This document shows, piece after piece, positions 42,842 to 51,313 of a DNA stretch of 64,000 nucleotides (its first letter is position 1; each line of letters opens with the position of its first letter). The translations under genes were made by a program, and so were the position numbers. The stretch is from the NCBI GenBank assembly GCA_002389905.1, contig DGRE01000068.1, positions 1 through 64,000 on the forward strand, in the 5' to 3' direction. Below the pieces are notes generated by a model, which was not told where the DNA came from, searched no databases, and saw only the letters and a program-made list of their open reading frames with translations. The stretch is from Hungatella sp. UBA4396 (lineage in GTDB: Bacteria; Bacillota; Clostridia; Lachnospirales; Lachnospiraceae).

Positions 42842-44401
42842 TTACTGTAACAACTGAAGAACTCCCTGAGGAAGCTGATTTGCCTGAGCAAGCATTGCCT
42901 GAGATGCCTGTACAAGAATGTTATTCTTTGTATAGTCCATCATCTCTTTTGCCATATCAACGTCACGGATACGGCTTTCCGCTGCTGTCATGTTTTCCGC
43001 TGCTACACCCAGGTTGTTAATGGTGTGTTCAAGGCGGTTCTGGATAGCACCCAGATCACCGCGAGTAGAGGATACTTTGTTGATAGCTCCCTTGATGTTC
43101 TTGATAGCAGATGCAGCACCTTCCTGTGTGCTTGCGTCAATAGATGCAATACCCAGAGAACGGGAATCCATATTATCTACACCTACGGTAACTTTATTAA
43201 AGCTGTCAGATGTATCACCTACCTGTAATACAAGGCCACCGCCTTTGTTGCCAGAAGTATTCTTGATATGAATATCAATGCCATTAGCTGGAGTTGCATT
43301 TATTGTTGCTTTGATTCCAGTCTTCTGCTCAATAAGTGCAGCCATGTTTGCATTATCCGTAGCGGCTGTACCACTTGCAACAAGTACATTAATATCACCA
43401 TCTAATTCTTTAGCAGCAGCCTCAGTTGCGGCAAAAGCAAATCTCTGTCCATTGATCGTAACAATACTGTTATCTACATCATTGGGTTCTGCTCCGGCTG
43501 TAATTGATGCACCAAATTTTACAGTTGTCATTGCATCCGCAGGAGCTTTACCGCTAACTACAGCGACAGCAACACCTTCAGACACCTTGGTTCCGTCAGC
43601 TTTTGTAGTTACGACAGAACTAGCACCTGTAATCTGTGCCACAGAGGTTCCGCCTTCTTTAGCGGTAAATATAATATTTCCACTAGCATCAGATGAAATA
43701 TCAAACATATTACCAAGATCACTGTCTTTAAGAAGCTTTGTAAGACTCTCACCTGTTTGCACACCATCAAGTGGTGTTGCACCTTCCTGTGTATATTTTA
43801 CTGTAATGGAATTACTCTTTCCGCCCACGTCATATGTTACAGTATAATCAAGGGTATCACCATCAGCTGCAGTCAAACCAGTAAGTACATCCGCTTGATA
43901 TTCACCCTTTACAGCATCTACATCGGTAAATGTTGCTGTACCATTAGTGGTCTTGCTAATCTTAGCACTAGAAGTGCCTAAGGAACCATCTAACAGGTTG
44001 ATCCCGTTATAGTTGGTACTCTCAGAGATACGATCAACTTCCGCTTTAAGGGAATCAATTTCCTTTTGAACATTCTCTCTGTCAACTTCGTTCTGATATG
44101 TTCCATTTGCAGACTGCCCAGCCAGCTCTACCATACGATTCAGCATGGAATGTACTTCCGTTAAAGCACCCTCTGCTGTCTGGATTAAAGAAATACCATC
44201 ATTAGCATTCTTCTGAGCTGTCTCAAGACCTGTAATCTGTGCTCTCATTTTTTCAGAAATAGCAAGACCAGCAGCGTCATCGCCTGCGCGGTTGATTCTG
44301 TAACCAGATGATAACTTCTCAAGATTTTTGCCTACTGCATTGTTGTTGTTACCTAACTGTCTGTGTGAATTTAAAGCTGCGATATTGTGTTGAATTCTCA
44401 T
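42842..44401 (-). CDS. fliC: Flagellin
   Basis: Filament protein of the flagellum, exported by the type III apparatus. The 519-residue chain has the conserved D0/D1 N-terminus (RIQHNIAALNSHRQLG, SSGYRINRAGDDAAGLAISEKMR) and C-terminus (AAESRIRDVDMAKEMMDYTK, ILVQASQAMLAQANQLPQGVLQLLQ). A variable middle of about 270 residues (residues 150-420) is rich in Thr, Asp and Gly and probably forms the surface domains. No signal peptide. AAGGAGG precedes the ATG. The leader has two GGA sites that CsrA could bind; csrA is the next gene upstream. No other flagellar genes are in the window. Confidence 0.96.
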   Translation of the reverse strand: MRIQHNIAALNSHRQLGNNNNAVGKNLEKLSSGYRINRAGDDAAGLAISEKMRAQITGLETAQKNANDGISLIQTAEGALTEVHSMLNRMVELAGQSANGTYQNEVDRENVQKEIDSLKAEVDRISESTNYNGINLLDGSLGTSSAKISKTTNGTATFTDVDAVKGEYQADVLTGLTAADGDTLDYTVTYDVGGKSNSITVKYTQEGATPLDGVQTGESLTKLLKDSDLGNMFDISSDASGNIIFTAKEGGTSVAQITGASSVVTTKADGTKVSEGVAVAVVSGKAPADAMTTVKFGASITAGAEPNDVDNSIVTINGQRFAFAATEAAAKELDGDINVLVASGTAATDNANMAALIEQKTGIKATINATPANGIDIHIKNTSGNKGGGLVLQVGDTSDSFNKVTVGVDNMDSRSLGIASIDASTQEGAASAIKNIKGAINKVSSTRGDLGAIQNRLEHTINNLGVAAENMTAAESRIRDVDMAKEMMDYTKNNILVQASQAMLAQANQLPQGVLQLLQ

Positions 44402-44409
44402 AAAATATA

Positions 44410-44446
44410 CCTCCTTGAATTGTGTCGGGGACTTCCTTTTCCCCCG
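44410..44446 (-). promoter_or_regulatory. Flagellin leader with two candidate CsrA sites
   Basis: On the minus strand a small stem GGGG...CCCC exposes AAAGGAAG in its loop (44427-44445), the form CsrA prefers. The ribosome site CAAGGAGGTA supplies a second GGA about 15 bases later. CsrA bound to both would block flagellin translation, as in Bacillus hag. The binding itself is inferred. Confidence 0.55.
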
Positions 44447-44464
44447 GTTTTCTTATTTATTCCA

Positions 44465-44496
44465 AACTACCCATCCGGGCCCTGGATGAGTAGTTG
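44465..44496 (-). other. Hairpin between csrA and flagellin
   Basis: Arms AACTACTCATCC and GGATGGGTAGTT (one G-U) around a 7-base loop, without a T-run. Likely processing or partial-termination stem between the two genes. Confidence 0.6.
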
Positions 44497-44510
44497 AAAT
44501 CGTGCTTTCT

Positions 44511-44714
44511 TTACCACCTCATGCTCTTTTCCTTTAAACGCTTTAAGCATTGTGGCATTGGATGGCGTTTTTCATAAACTTCGCCTCTTACAATGGGCAT
44601 TTCTTTGGGAGCGTCAATAGCAAGCCTTAAGTCTCCGTCTACGGAAACCACTTGGATGACAATATTCCCATTAATAACGAGATACTCACCTGGATTCCTT
44701 CCTAAAGATAACAT
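44511..44714 (-). CDS. csrA: Carbon storage / flagellin translation regulator CsrA
   Basis: RNA-binding dimeric protein that represses flagellin translation in Firmicutes. The 67-residue chain starts MLSLGRNPGEYLVINGNIVI and has LRLAIDAPKEMPIVRGEVYE, covering the family's RNA-binding strands (early Arg, IDAPKE-P-R-E-Y). Start at 44714 with GGGAGG eight bases upstream; GTG at 44723 is in frame but too near. It sits directly upstream of flagellin. Its usual antagonist gene fliW is not in this window. Confidence 0.92.
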   Translation of the reverse strand: MLSLGRNPGEYLVINGNIVIQVVSVDGDLRLAIDAPKEMPIVRGEVYEKRHPMPQCLKRLKEKSMRW

Positions 44715-45090
44715 TCGCTTCACCTCCCTGTTTTTCTGCGAATTAAAAAAATCTGACCTTGACTTACTGCCTTGTTCTTGAAATGTGTATTATGGGAATG
44801 TTGATTTTCTTATAAATGCAGAGTTTACAAAGGATTATTAAATATTTTTTGAAAAATTACTTATGTAAGAATAAATATTGACGATATAAGAAATAGAATG
44901 TAAATCTTACGGGAATCAAGTTGAAATTTTATTTGATGTTAAATTTTAACTTCCTATAATACACATTATCAGAACTTATAAGCTTTCTTTATTTCCAGAT
45001 ACGTATGACAGGAGATAAAGGATTTTTTTATGCCTGCCATCACGGGTCCATTCCCTTGATAGCAGGCACTCTCTTTTCATCCTTATGTAA
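44715..45090. other. Gene-free region upstream of csrA
   Basis: 376 bases, very AT-rich, no coding frame with a ribosome site. It contains a weak SigD-like match on the minus strand (TAAAATTT at 44924-44931 and CCCGTAAG at 44906-44913), which could drive csrA-flagellin. A strong hairpin sits at 45031-45068: arms TGCCTGCCATCACGGG and CCCTTGATAGCAGGCA. Confidence 0.4.
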
Positions 45091-45900
45091 TTACCATGTC
45101 ACAATCTCATCTATAAACTCCCTTTGCTCAGTCGCCGTTTTCCTTAAATAAATTCTGGTGGTTTCAATGCTTTCATGGCCCATTAAATCTGCCAGCAGAG
45201 AAATATCATTATATCTTTCCAGAAAGTTTTTCGCATACCGATGGCGGAAGGAATGGGGATAAACCACTTCAGGAGTGATTCCATACCTTTTCGCATACGT
45301 TTTCAGTTGCTGCCCGATTCCCCTGGTCGTAATAGGCTGTCCAAGCCTGTTTAAAAATATATATCCGCTAAAAACACCTGACTCTTTCAGCCATTCCAGG
45401 GTTTCCTTACGCAGCTGACCTGGAATATAAAGCCGCCGCATCTTTCCTCCCTTAGTGTAAATATCCAGATATCCCATTTCCACATGCTCCGCTTTAATCT
45501 GAACCAGTTCACTGACTCTTGCTCCTGTGGCAGCCAGATACCATACAATAAAATACCATTCTTTATTTCCATCCTGCTTCAGCCTCTTTTTCAAAAACCT
45601 GTAATCTGCATTACTGATCACATTTTCCAGGAAACTTTTCTGTTGGATTTTCACATTCCTTAACTGCAAATCCACTTTATTGAGGAAAAACAGATATTTA
45701 TTCATTGCCTGAACCCGCAAGTTGACTGTTTTGGGCTTATAATATTCCATTAAGTACCCCTTGTAAGCCAGCAGATTCTCTTTACTGATTTTATCATAAT
45801 GGAAGTTGAACTGGTTTACCGTCCGGGCATAGGCTAAGATCGTATTCTCAGATAAATTTTCTCTTCTAAGATAGTCTTCAAACTTCATTTGTACCTTCAT
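45091..45900 (-). CDS. Tyrosine site-specific recombinase
   Basis: DNA recombinase of the phage-integrase/XerC fold. The 269-residue protein has an N-terminal SAM-like domain (FEDYLRRENLSENTILAYARTVNQFNFHY) and the catalytic set: Arg in ATGARVSEL, His-x-x-Arg in YPHSFRHRYAKNF, LMGHESIETTRIYLR with the second His and the Tyr nucleophile. All key residues are present. GGAGG precedes the ATG, with a TTGAAA-17-TATATA promoter upstream. It stands alone beside csrA-flagellin; no phage genes or attachment sites are seen. A DNA invertase role is possible but not shown. Confidence 0.88.
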   Translation of the reverse strand: MKVQMKFEDYLRRENLSENTILAYARTVNQFNFHYDKISKENLLAYKGYLMEYYKPKTVNLRVQAMNKYLFFLNKVDLQLRNVKIQQKSFLENVISNADYRFLKKRLKQDGNKEWYFIVWYLAATGARVSELVQIKAEHVEMGYLDIYTKGGKMRRLYIPGQLRKETLEWLKESGVFSGYIFLNRLGQPITTRGIGQQLKTYAKRYGITPEVVYPHSFRHRYAKNFLERYNDISLLADLMGHESIETTRIYLRKTATEQREFIDEIVTW

Positions 45901-45971
45901 TTATATCCTCCTTTTTATGTGTCCCCCAAAATAAAAAGACCCCTCACATTCACGTCGGATCTCTTTGTAAG

Positions 45972-46000
45972 TATATATGATAATTTTCACATTATTTCAA
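45972..46000 (-). promoter_or_regulatory. Promoter of the recombinase gene
   Basis: On the minus strand TTGAAA (45995-46000), 17-base spacer, TATATA (45972-45977), about 70 bases before the start codon. Confidence 0.65.
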
Positions 46001-46022
46001 TAGTATATATTTTTAATTCCCA

Positions 46023-46056
46023 CACGAAAAAGGGACACTGCTTTCGCAATGCCCCT
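46023..46056 (-). terminator. Terminator after the DUF378 gene
   Basis: On the minus strand AAGGGGCATTGC and GCAGTGTCCCTT arms around GAAA, followed by TTTT. Confidence 0.75.
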
Positions 46057-46072
46057 TTCTCCATACCACTTA

Positions 46073-46285
46073 CTATCTTTCTGCACTAACTTCGGAACGA
46101 CCATAAAAGGTGAACAGGTACAATCCGCAAATTCCCACCAGGGCATACAGGATTCTGGAAACCCATGTCATGCTGCCAAAAATAAATGACACCAGGTTGA
46201 AATCGAAGAATCCTACCAGCCCCCAGTTTACTGCGCCCACAATGGCAATGGTAAGGGCTGTGTAGTCCAATGCTTTATTTCTCAT
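46073..46285 (-). CDS. DUF378 small membrane protein
   Basis: 70 residues with two membrane helices (about 8-30 and 40-60). The pattern ALDYTALTIAIVGAVNWGLVGFFDFNLVSFIFG...SRILYALVGICGLYLF matches the DUF378 family of small bacterial membrane proteins. AGGAGG precedes the ATG. Function of the family is unknown. Has its own terminator and stands alone. Confidence 0.88.
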   Translation of the reverse strand: MRNKALDYTALTIAIVGAVNWGLVGFFDFNLVSFIFGSMTWVSRILYALVGICGLYLFTFYGRSEVSAER

Positions 46286-46339
46286 AGCACTACCTCCTTT
46301 TCATCTGTTATTATGATATAGAGGCCTGATTTTTATACA

Positions 46340-47854
46340 TTATCTCCCTAAGCCGTTGATTCTGGCCCTTATTTCATCCTCACGGGTGTTGAATAAAAGC
46401 CTTTCATTATACTGGTAATACCGTTCACAATCGTACTCCTTTAAAAACTGAACGCTGTAATAACCGGTATTTAATTCTGTTACAAATATGACCATTTCCT
46501 GTCCGTCTCCAAAAGCTGCCTCCATAAAATCAAAAGCATGTTCCAGGGCTTTTCCTGCCTCTGACAGGGCCTCATCATACCATATGCTTTCCTCTTCAAA
46601 CATCTGGGTGATCCGTTCCCAGGCTGTTTTTAAGTCTGCAATATCTTCCCTTTTAAGGGTTTCTTCATATTTAAGAAGAAGTCCTTCCACATCACGGCGC
46701 AGGTAATCTTCTCTCCTGCTTAAAAGACCGGCTTCCCGCTTGCTGTTCCATTCCTTTTTCCATCTGTCCCGTAAAGAAGCCAGACGGCTTAACATGGAAC
46801 CGGAGGCGTTTCCTTCTGTTTCCGGATTAATTTCCTTTAAAGCCTCCATCAAAAGTTCGGTCTTGTCTCCCTGGTCAGCAGCCTTGCGAAAACCCTGTCC
46901 CAGCCTGGATAAAAGCAGGCCTATGACATTTAATTTTTCATCAAAAGCCGCCCGTTTCAGCTTATCGCAAAGCCTTTCCCGAATGACTCCCGATAAAATC
47001 TCATCAATCTGATAATCTTCCTCATACTTATAGTATAGCTCCAGGTAGTTGGCAAAATCCTTAGAAATCCTTGGAAATTGAATGTATTCTCCCACCACAT
47101 CCCGGTCCGGCTTTCTGCCCAGCCGCTCACTGATCTGGATAAAGCGGGATAAGTCTTCCCAGCCTCTGGGAGTGGCAAAAAGCTTGCCATCCACTGTGGT
47201 TTCAATTCGGCAGAAGTTTTCAATCCTGACATTTAAATAAGATATAACCGCCGAATGAAGCCCATTTTCATAGGCATAAGCCTTCCATACTTCAAAATCC
47301 GGCTCCACATGGATCAGCTTGATTCTGTCCAGAGTCACAACGTCAAAATCCCGGACCGATTTATTGTATTCCGGCGGATTTCCGGCAGTGACGATAACCC
47401 AGCCTTCAGGAATGCTGTGATTTCCAAAGGTTTTATACTGGAGAAACTGGAGCATGGTAGGCGCCAGAGTTTCGGAAACGCAGTTGATTTCGTCAATAAA
47501 AAGGATTCCCTCTTTGAGCCCTGTGCTTTCTATTTTATCATAAATGGAAGCCACAATTTCACTCATGGTGTATTCTGTTACGCTGTAATGCTTCCCGCCG
47601 TATTCCTTTTCCGTAATAAAAGGCAGGCCAACCGCACTTTGGCGGGTGTGGTGGGTAATGGTATAGGCAACCAGACCTACCTGGCACTCTCTCGCCACCT
47701 GCTCCATGATCTGAGTTTTCCCGATTCCGGGAGGCCCGATGAGAAATATCGGCCTCTGCCGCATGGATGGTATCTCATAGGAACCATAGGAATCCTTCAG
47801 CAGATAGGCTTCAATGGTATTTTTAATCTCTTCTTTTGCTCGTTTTATATTCAT
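46340..47854 (-). CDS. MoxR-type AAA+ ATPase
   Basis: AAA_5/MoxR-family chaperone-like ATPase, 504 residues. The N-terminal ATPase has Walker A FLIGPPGIGKTQIME (about residues 33-47), Walker B ILFIDEINCVSETLAPTML and the sensor VIVTAGNPPEYNKSVRDFDVVTLDRI. The C-terminal half is helical and charged, longer than in simple MoxR proteins. CAGGAG precedes the ATG. It is the last gene of an LRR-VWA-MoxR operon; MoxR ATPases usually remodel a client with a partner VWA protein, here the gene 36 bases upstream. Confidence 0.88.
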   Translation of the reverse strand: MNIKRAKEEIKNTIEAYLLKDSYGSYEIPSMRQRPIFLIGPPGIGKTQIMEQVARECQVGLVAYTITHHTRQSAVGLPFITEKEYGGKHYSVTEYTMSEIVASIYDKIESTGLKEGILFIDEINCVSETLAPTMLQFLQYKTFGNHSIPEGWVIVTAGNPPEYNKSVRDFDVVTLDRIKLIHVEPDFEVWKAYAYENGLHSAVISYLNVRIENFCRIETTVDGKLFATPRGWEDLSRFIQISERLGRKPDRDVVGEYIQFPRISKDFANYLELYYKYEEDYQIDEILSGVIRERLCDKLKRAAFDEKLNVIGLLLSRLGQGFRKAADQGDKTELLMEALKEINPETEGNASGSMLSRLASLRDRWKKEWNSKREAGLLSRREDYLRRDVEGLLLKYEETLKREDIADLKTAWERITQMFEEESIWYDEALSEAGKALEHAFDFMEAAFGDGQEMVIFVTELNTGYYSVQFLKEYDCERYYQYNERLLFNTREDEIRARINGLGR

Positions 47855-47890
47855 AGTTAAATCTCCTGTAAGTTAACTTGCAGTAACAGT

Positions 47891-49216
47891 TCAGTCCTGA
47901 ATAGTTACAAGATCCTCAGGCGTCAATATCACCTTCATGGCCCATCCAGGGACGGAAATATCTTCATACTGATCCTTCATAAAGACAAATGCAGTATCAT
48001 AAGGAGGCATTTTCACCGGATAAATTCCCTTTCCATCGGTAAAATAAATCAGTCCCCGCAGCTTCTTAAAAACCCCTTTGTTCACAAGGCCGTTTACATA
48101 TTCAAAGGCAGGGCGAAAATCCGTACCTCCAAAACCGGACAGGGTAAAATGCTCCATATAGTCCTCCATTTTCTCCCTGCTGGTGATGGTTACGTCAGAA
48201 CGGATTTCTTCATCGCATTGAATGATATGAATGTTGATTTTCCTGAAATAGCTTTCCGACTCCCCAAGAACCCCATAGGTTTCCTGAAGAAACTGGCTCA
48301 CCAAATCTCCTGATACAGACATGGAGGTGTCAATGACAATGACAAAGTCTTCTATCTTAAAAACCTCTTTTGTTTCCAGAGGTTCAACTAAAGGCATGTT
48401 TTTATAAATGGACAGGCCATAGGTATAGAAAACATAATCAAAGGAATCCGGGTCCACTTCCGCTTCTTCCTTTAGGACTGCAAACTTTTTCAAAAACTTT
48501 TTGTAGTCATACTGTTCCCTGTTTTCAACCTTGATCTGTTCCAAAAGATTTTTAGAGGATTTGTCATCCTTTTCTCCAAAGGATTCCATCTCCGTTTCCA
48601 TCTTCTCCCGGATGTTCTGCCACTGGTTCTGGCGCTCCACCGGAATTTTGGGATCCTGCTCCTGATCCCAGAGGGCATGGCTGTCCACGTAGAACTCTCC
48701 TGCCATTTTCCGAAGCTGCTCTGCTGGGAAGTTCTTTTCCTGGAGAAACTGATAGATTCCTTCCGCAGTAAAGACCTTAAGCCGTTCTCCAATCCGCCCG
48801 TATATTTCTCTGCGGCCGCCGGACTGATGGCGGTAAACGGATTTTGCATAAAAGCTGTCCAATATGGACTCTATGGCAATGTCACAGGCTAAGTCCCAGA
48901 CCGCCTTTTCCCTGTTTCCCCTGGAGTATAAGTGGCAGAACAGGCAGTGAAACAGCATATGCAAATAGGCCCGGTTCACCCAGACCCTGTTGCTTTTATA
49001 CATGGAAAACAAATGCTCCGGCTGGTAATAAATCACGGCCCCGTCCGTCGCCAGACCTGTTCCGGACCAGTCTGCCTCAAAGATGAAGCTGCTCAGGGCA
49101 ATATCCAGATACCGGAAGTTTAAATACAGCTCATTGCGGGCATTGGTTAAAATGTCACTGCCTATTTCCACGGTTTTCAGCTCATCAAGCTGCTTTTGCC
49201 TTACCGGATCAATCAT
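47891..49216 (-). CDS. VWA domain protein with degenerate metallopeptidase domain (DUF2201)
   Basis: 441 residues. The N-terminal DUF2201-like metallopeptidase domain has AYLHMLFHCLFCHLYSRGN where active relatives read HExxH...H. The catalytic Glu is Met, checked in the codons, so proteolysis is unlikely. The C-terminal von Willebrand A domain has an intact MIDAS: DTSMSVSG (DxSxS), FGGTDFRPAFE (Thr) and YFTDGKGIYP (Asp). Start at 49216 with GGAAGG upstream. It probably binds a partner via the MIDAS metal and is remodelled by the MoxR ATPase encoded next. Confidence 0.85.
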   Translation of the reverse strand: MIDPVRQKQLDELKTVEIGSDILTNARNELYLNFRYLDIALSSFIFEADWSGTGLATDGAVIYYQPEHLFSMYKSNRVWVNRAYLHMLFHCLFCHLYSRGNREKAVWDLACDIAIESILDSFYAKSVYRHQSGGRREIYGRIGERLKVFTAEGIYQFLQEKNFPAEQLRKMAGEFYVDSHALWDQEQDPKIPVERQNQWQNIREKMETEMESFGEKDDKSSKNLLEQIKVENREQYDYKKFLKKFAVLKEEAEVDPDSFDYVFYTYGLSIYKNMPLVEPLETKEVFKIEDFVIVIDTSMSVSGDLVSQFLQETYGVLGESESYFRKINIHIIQCDEEIRSDVTITSREKMEDYMEHFTLSGFGGTDFRPAFEYVNGLVNKGVFKKLRGLIYFTDGKGIYPVKMPPYDTAFVFMKDQYEDISVPGWAMKVILTPEDLVTIQD

Positions 49217-49252
49217 TGCTTCACCTTCTTTCCGTTTCATTCTGTATATTGA

Positions 49253-50233
49253 TTACGACAAGGAAAACCTTCGCTTCACAGCAGGAAAACGCCTGCGGCG
49301 CATTTCCATGAGCGCACTCAAAATCTCTGTGCGGTCCGCCTCCCCTGCCAGGTCAACCAGCCCGTCAAAGGTCTTCCTATCCTGCCCGTACTCCCTTGCA
49401 AGCCATAGGAAAAGATCCGGGTCCTGGTCTGCAAGAGCCGCCTTCCCTGCTGCCGCCATATGGTCAGTCAAATAATCCTCATAAACTTCCCGGTCCTGAT
49501 CATAGAGGTCAACAGGAGTATAAAGCCTGCCAAGAACAAGAGCTGCTGTTACAGACTCCCTTTCCTGCACCAATGCATGGGGAAACAGGGCGTCGTATTT
49601 GTGAAACTGAAATTCCGTATGTTCAAAGCAATAGCGGTACATATGACCGCAGCCATGCATTTCCCGGATGGTGATCCGGGCCGGAGTGTGTTCCACCGAC
49701 TCCTCAAACATCTCAGGAAAGACCAGGCGGGCATTTCCTTTTGGGCTGTAATAGTTTATATAAAGCTCCTGATGCAGCTCTGCCAGGATTTCTTCCATAC
49801 AAGAGCGTTTTTCCGCCGCAATATGAATATCCAAAGACCGGATTCCCGTACATCCGGTAAACAGCCCGGAACCTAAGTCTTCTATGGAACTATAGCACTG
49901 GAGGTGAGCCAGATCAAAACAATTATAAAATGCGTAATTTCCTATTTTCCTGATGGTATCCGGCAGATACAGGGCCTTTAATTTTTCGCAGTTGATTTCC
50001 GGAGGCAAGTCTGTTTCTTCTGCTGTGATGGGATTTCCTTCCTCATCGCAAACCAGTATTTCATTTCCTGCACGGGCAAGCATTGCATCCCTGCCCCAGC
50101 CGCAGGAAAAGGCATAGGCAGACAGCTCTTTCACCGTCCTGTTTCCGATTCGCTCCGGGACCCGCACAACGCCGTCATATCCCCGATAACCAAGGATTTT
50201 TATATGATTATCCACAATCTGATATAAAAACAT
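49253..50233 (-). CDS. BspA-like leucine-rich repeat protein, first gene of the MoxR operon
   Basis: 326 residues, no signal peptide, so cytosolic. The N-terminal half has BspA/LRR_5-type repeats: GYDGVVRVPERIGNRTVKEL, LKALYLPDTIRKIGNYAFYNC, IEDLGSGLFTGCTGIRSLDI. The C-terminal half is a helical region of unknown type with a Cys/His cluster, EMHGCGHMYRYCFEH (about residues 192-206). GGAAAGGA precedes the ATG. In operon with the VWA and MoxR genes (gaps 36 bases each). Likely the adaptor or client of that pair; inferred from context. Confidence 0.75.
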   Translation of the reverse strand: MFLYQIVDNHIKILGYRGYDGVVRVPERIGNRTVKELSAYAFSCGWGRDAMLARAGNEILVCDEEGNPITAEETDLPPEINCEKLKALYLPDTIRKIGNYAFYNCFDLAHLQCYSSIEDLGSGLFTGCTGIRSLDIHIAAEKRSCMEEILAELHQELYINYYSPKGNARLVFPEMFEESVEHTPARITIREMHGCGHMYRYCFEHTEFQFHKYDALFPHALVQERESVTAALVLGRLYTPVDLYDQDREVYEDYLTDHMAAAGKAALADQDPDLFLWLAREYGQDRKTFDGLVDLAGEADRTEILSALMEMRRRRFPAVKRRFSLS

Positions 50234-50310
50234 TCTAAAATCCTTTCCGTTAATGGTTTAACACGTTAGTCTAACAGAAAAAACGGATAAACGCAATGGT
50301 TTTTACCAAA

Positions 50311-50364
50311 AAACGGCTTTTGCCCCTGCAAATATATATCTGCATACAGGGCAAAAGCCGTTTA
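50311..50364 (-). terminator. Terminator after larE
   Basis: Long stem: on the minus strand AAACGGCTTTTGCCCTG pairs with CAGGGGCAAAAGCCGTTT, ending in TTTTTT. Very stable. Confidence 0.88.
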
Positions 50365-50367
50365 AAA

Positions 50368-51186
50368 CTATTCTCCCGCCTCCGGCAGAGTCAGGTTCAT
50401 GCTTCCGGTCCGGTAGCCATCCAGATCCAGTGCCACATAAGAAAAGCCCAGACCGTGAAATGCGTCCACAATCTCCTGTCTTTTGGTTCCCTCTACCAAT
50501 TGCATCAACTGAGAAGGAAGGACTTCAATCCTGGCTATGGTTCCATGGATTCTGACCCGGACCTGTTTCAATCCCATATCCAGAAGAAGCTGCTCTGCCC
50601 GGTCCACCATGGACAGCTTTTCCCTGGTAATAGTCTCACCGTAGACAAAACGGCTGGACAGACAGGCAAATGACTGTTTATCCCAGGTCAGCAGACCCAG
50701 TTCTTTGGACAGTTCCCGGATCTCTTCTTTAGCAAGCTTTACATGGCGCAAAGGACTGCGGACATTTAACTCCGCCACTGCCTGTAAGCCGGGACGGTAA
50801 TCCCCGTTGTCATCCTCATTGGAGCCTTCCACGATTTCACTTATGCCATGTTCAGCGGCTATGACAGCGATTTTTTCAAACAGCTCATGCTTGCATAAGT
50901 AGCAGCGGTTTTTCGGATTGCTGCTGAAACCATCTATATCCAGCTCTTCGCTGTCCACAATAAAATGCCGTATTCCCTCTGCTTTACAGAATTCCACCGC
51001 CTCATTTAACTCTCTTTCAGGAAAGGAGCAGGAACGGGCTGTAACAGCAATCACACGGTCTCCCAGCACATCATGGGCTGTTTTCAGCAGAAATGTGGAA
51101 TCAACGCCTGATGAAAAAGCAACGGCAACGCTTCCAAGCTGGGAAAGGTAGTTTTTAAGTTCTTCATTTTTTTCTTGTAAAGTCAT
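50368..51186 (-). CDS. larE: ATP-dependent sacrificial sulfur transferase LarE
   Basis: Enzyme of nickel-pincer cofactor assembly that gives up a cysteine sulfur. The 272-residue PP-loop protein has VAFSSGVDSTFLLK (ATP pyrophosphatase motif, residues 22-35), NRCYLCKHELF, EGSNEDDNGDYRPGL and FACLSSRFVYG, with Cys175 at the position of the sacrificial cysteine. The usual partners larB, larC and larA are not nearby, so it may serve another locus or another sulfur-transfer reaction. AAGGAG precedes the ATG. Confidence 0.9.
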   Translation of the reverse strand: MTLQEKNEELKNYLSQLGSVAVAFSSGVDSTFLLKTAHDVLGDRVIAVTARSCSFPERELNEAVEFCKAEGIRHFIVDSEELDIDGFSSNPKNRCYLCKHELFEKIAVIAAEHGISEIVEGSNEDDNGDYRPGLQAVAELNVRSPLRHVKLAKEEIRELSKELGLLTWDKQSFACLSSRFVYGETITREKLSMVDRAEQLLLDMGLKQVRVRIHGTIARIEVLPSQLMQLVEGTKRQEIVDAFHGLGFSYVALDLDGYRTGSMNLTLPEAGE

Positions 51187-51313
51187 ACGTACTCCTTAAT
51201 CAGGCCTTATAACCATTTATCCTGTAACAGACCAAATATATATGTTTTACAAAAATTATAACAATATATGATTTGCGTGTCAATGGTTTTAAAGACGCCT
51301 GCCAAAGCTGCCG

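Noticed and set aside
45031..45068. Intrinsic terminator of the recombinase gene
   Set aside because: On the coding strand the stem is followed by an A-run, not a T-run.
45091..45900. Integrase of a prophage or integrative element
   Set aside because: No phage, conjugation or attachment-site signs around it; neighbours are core genes.
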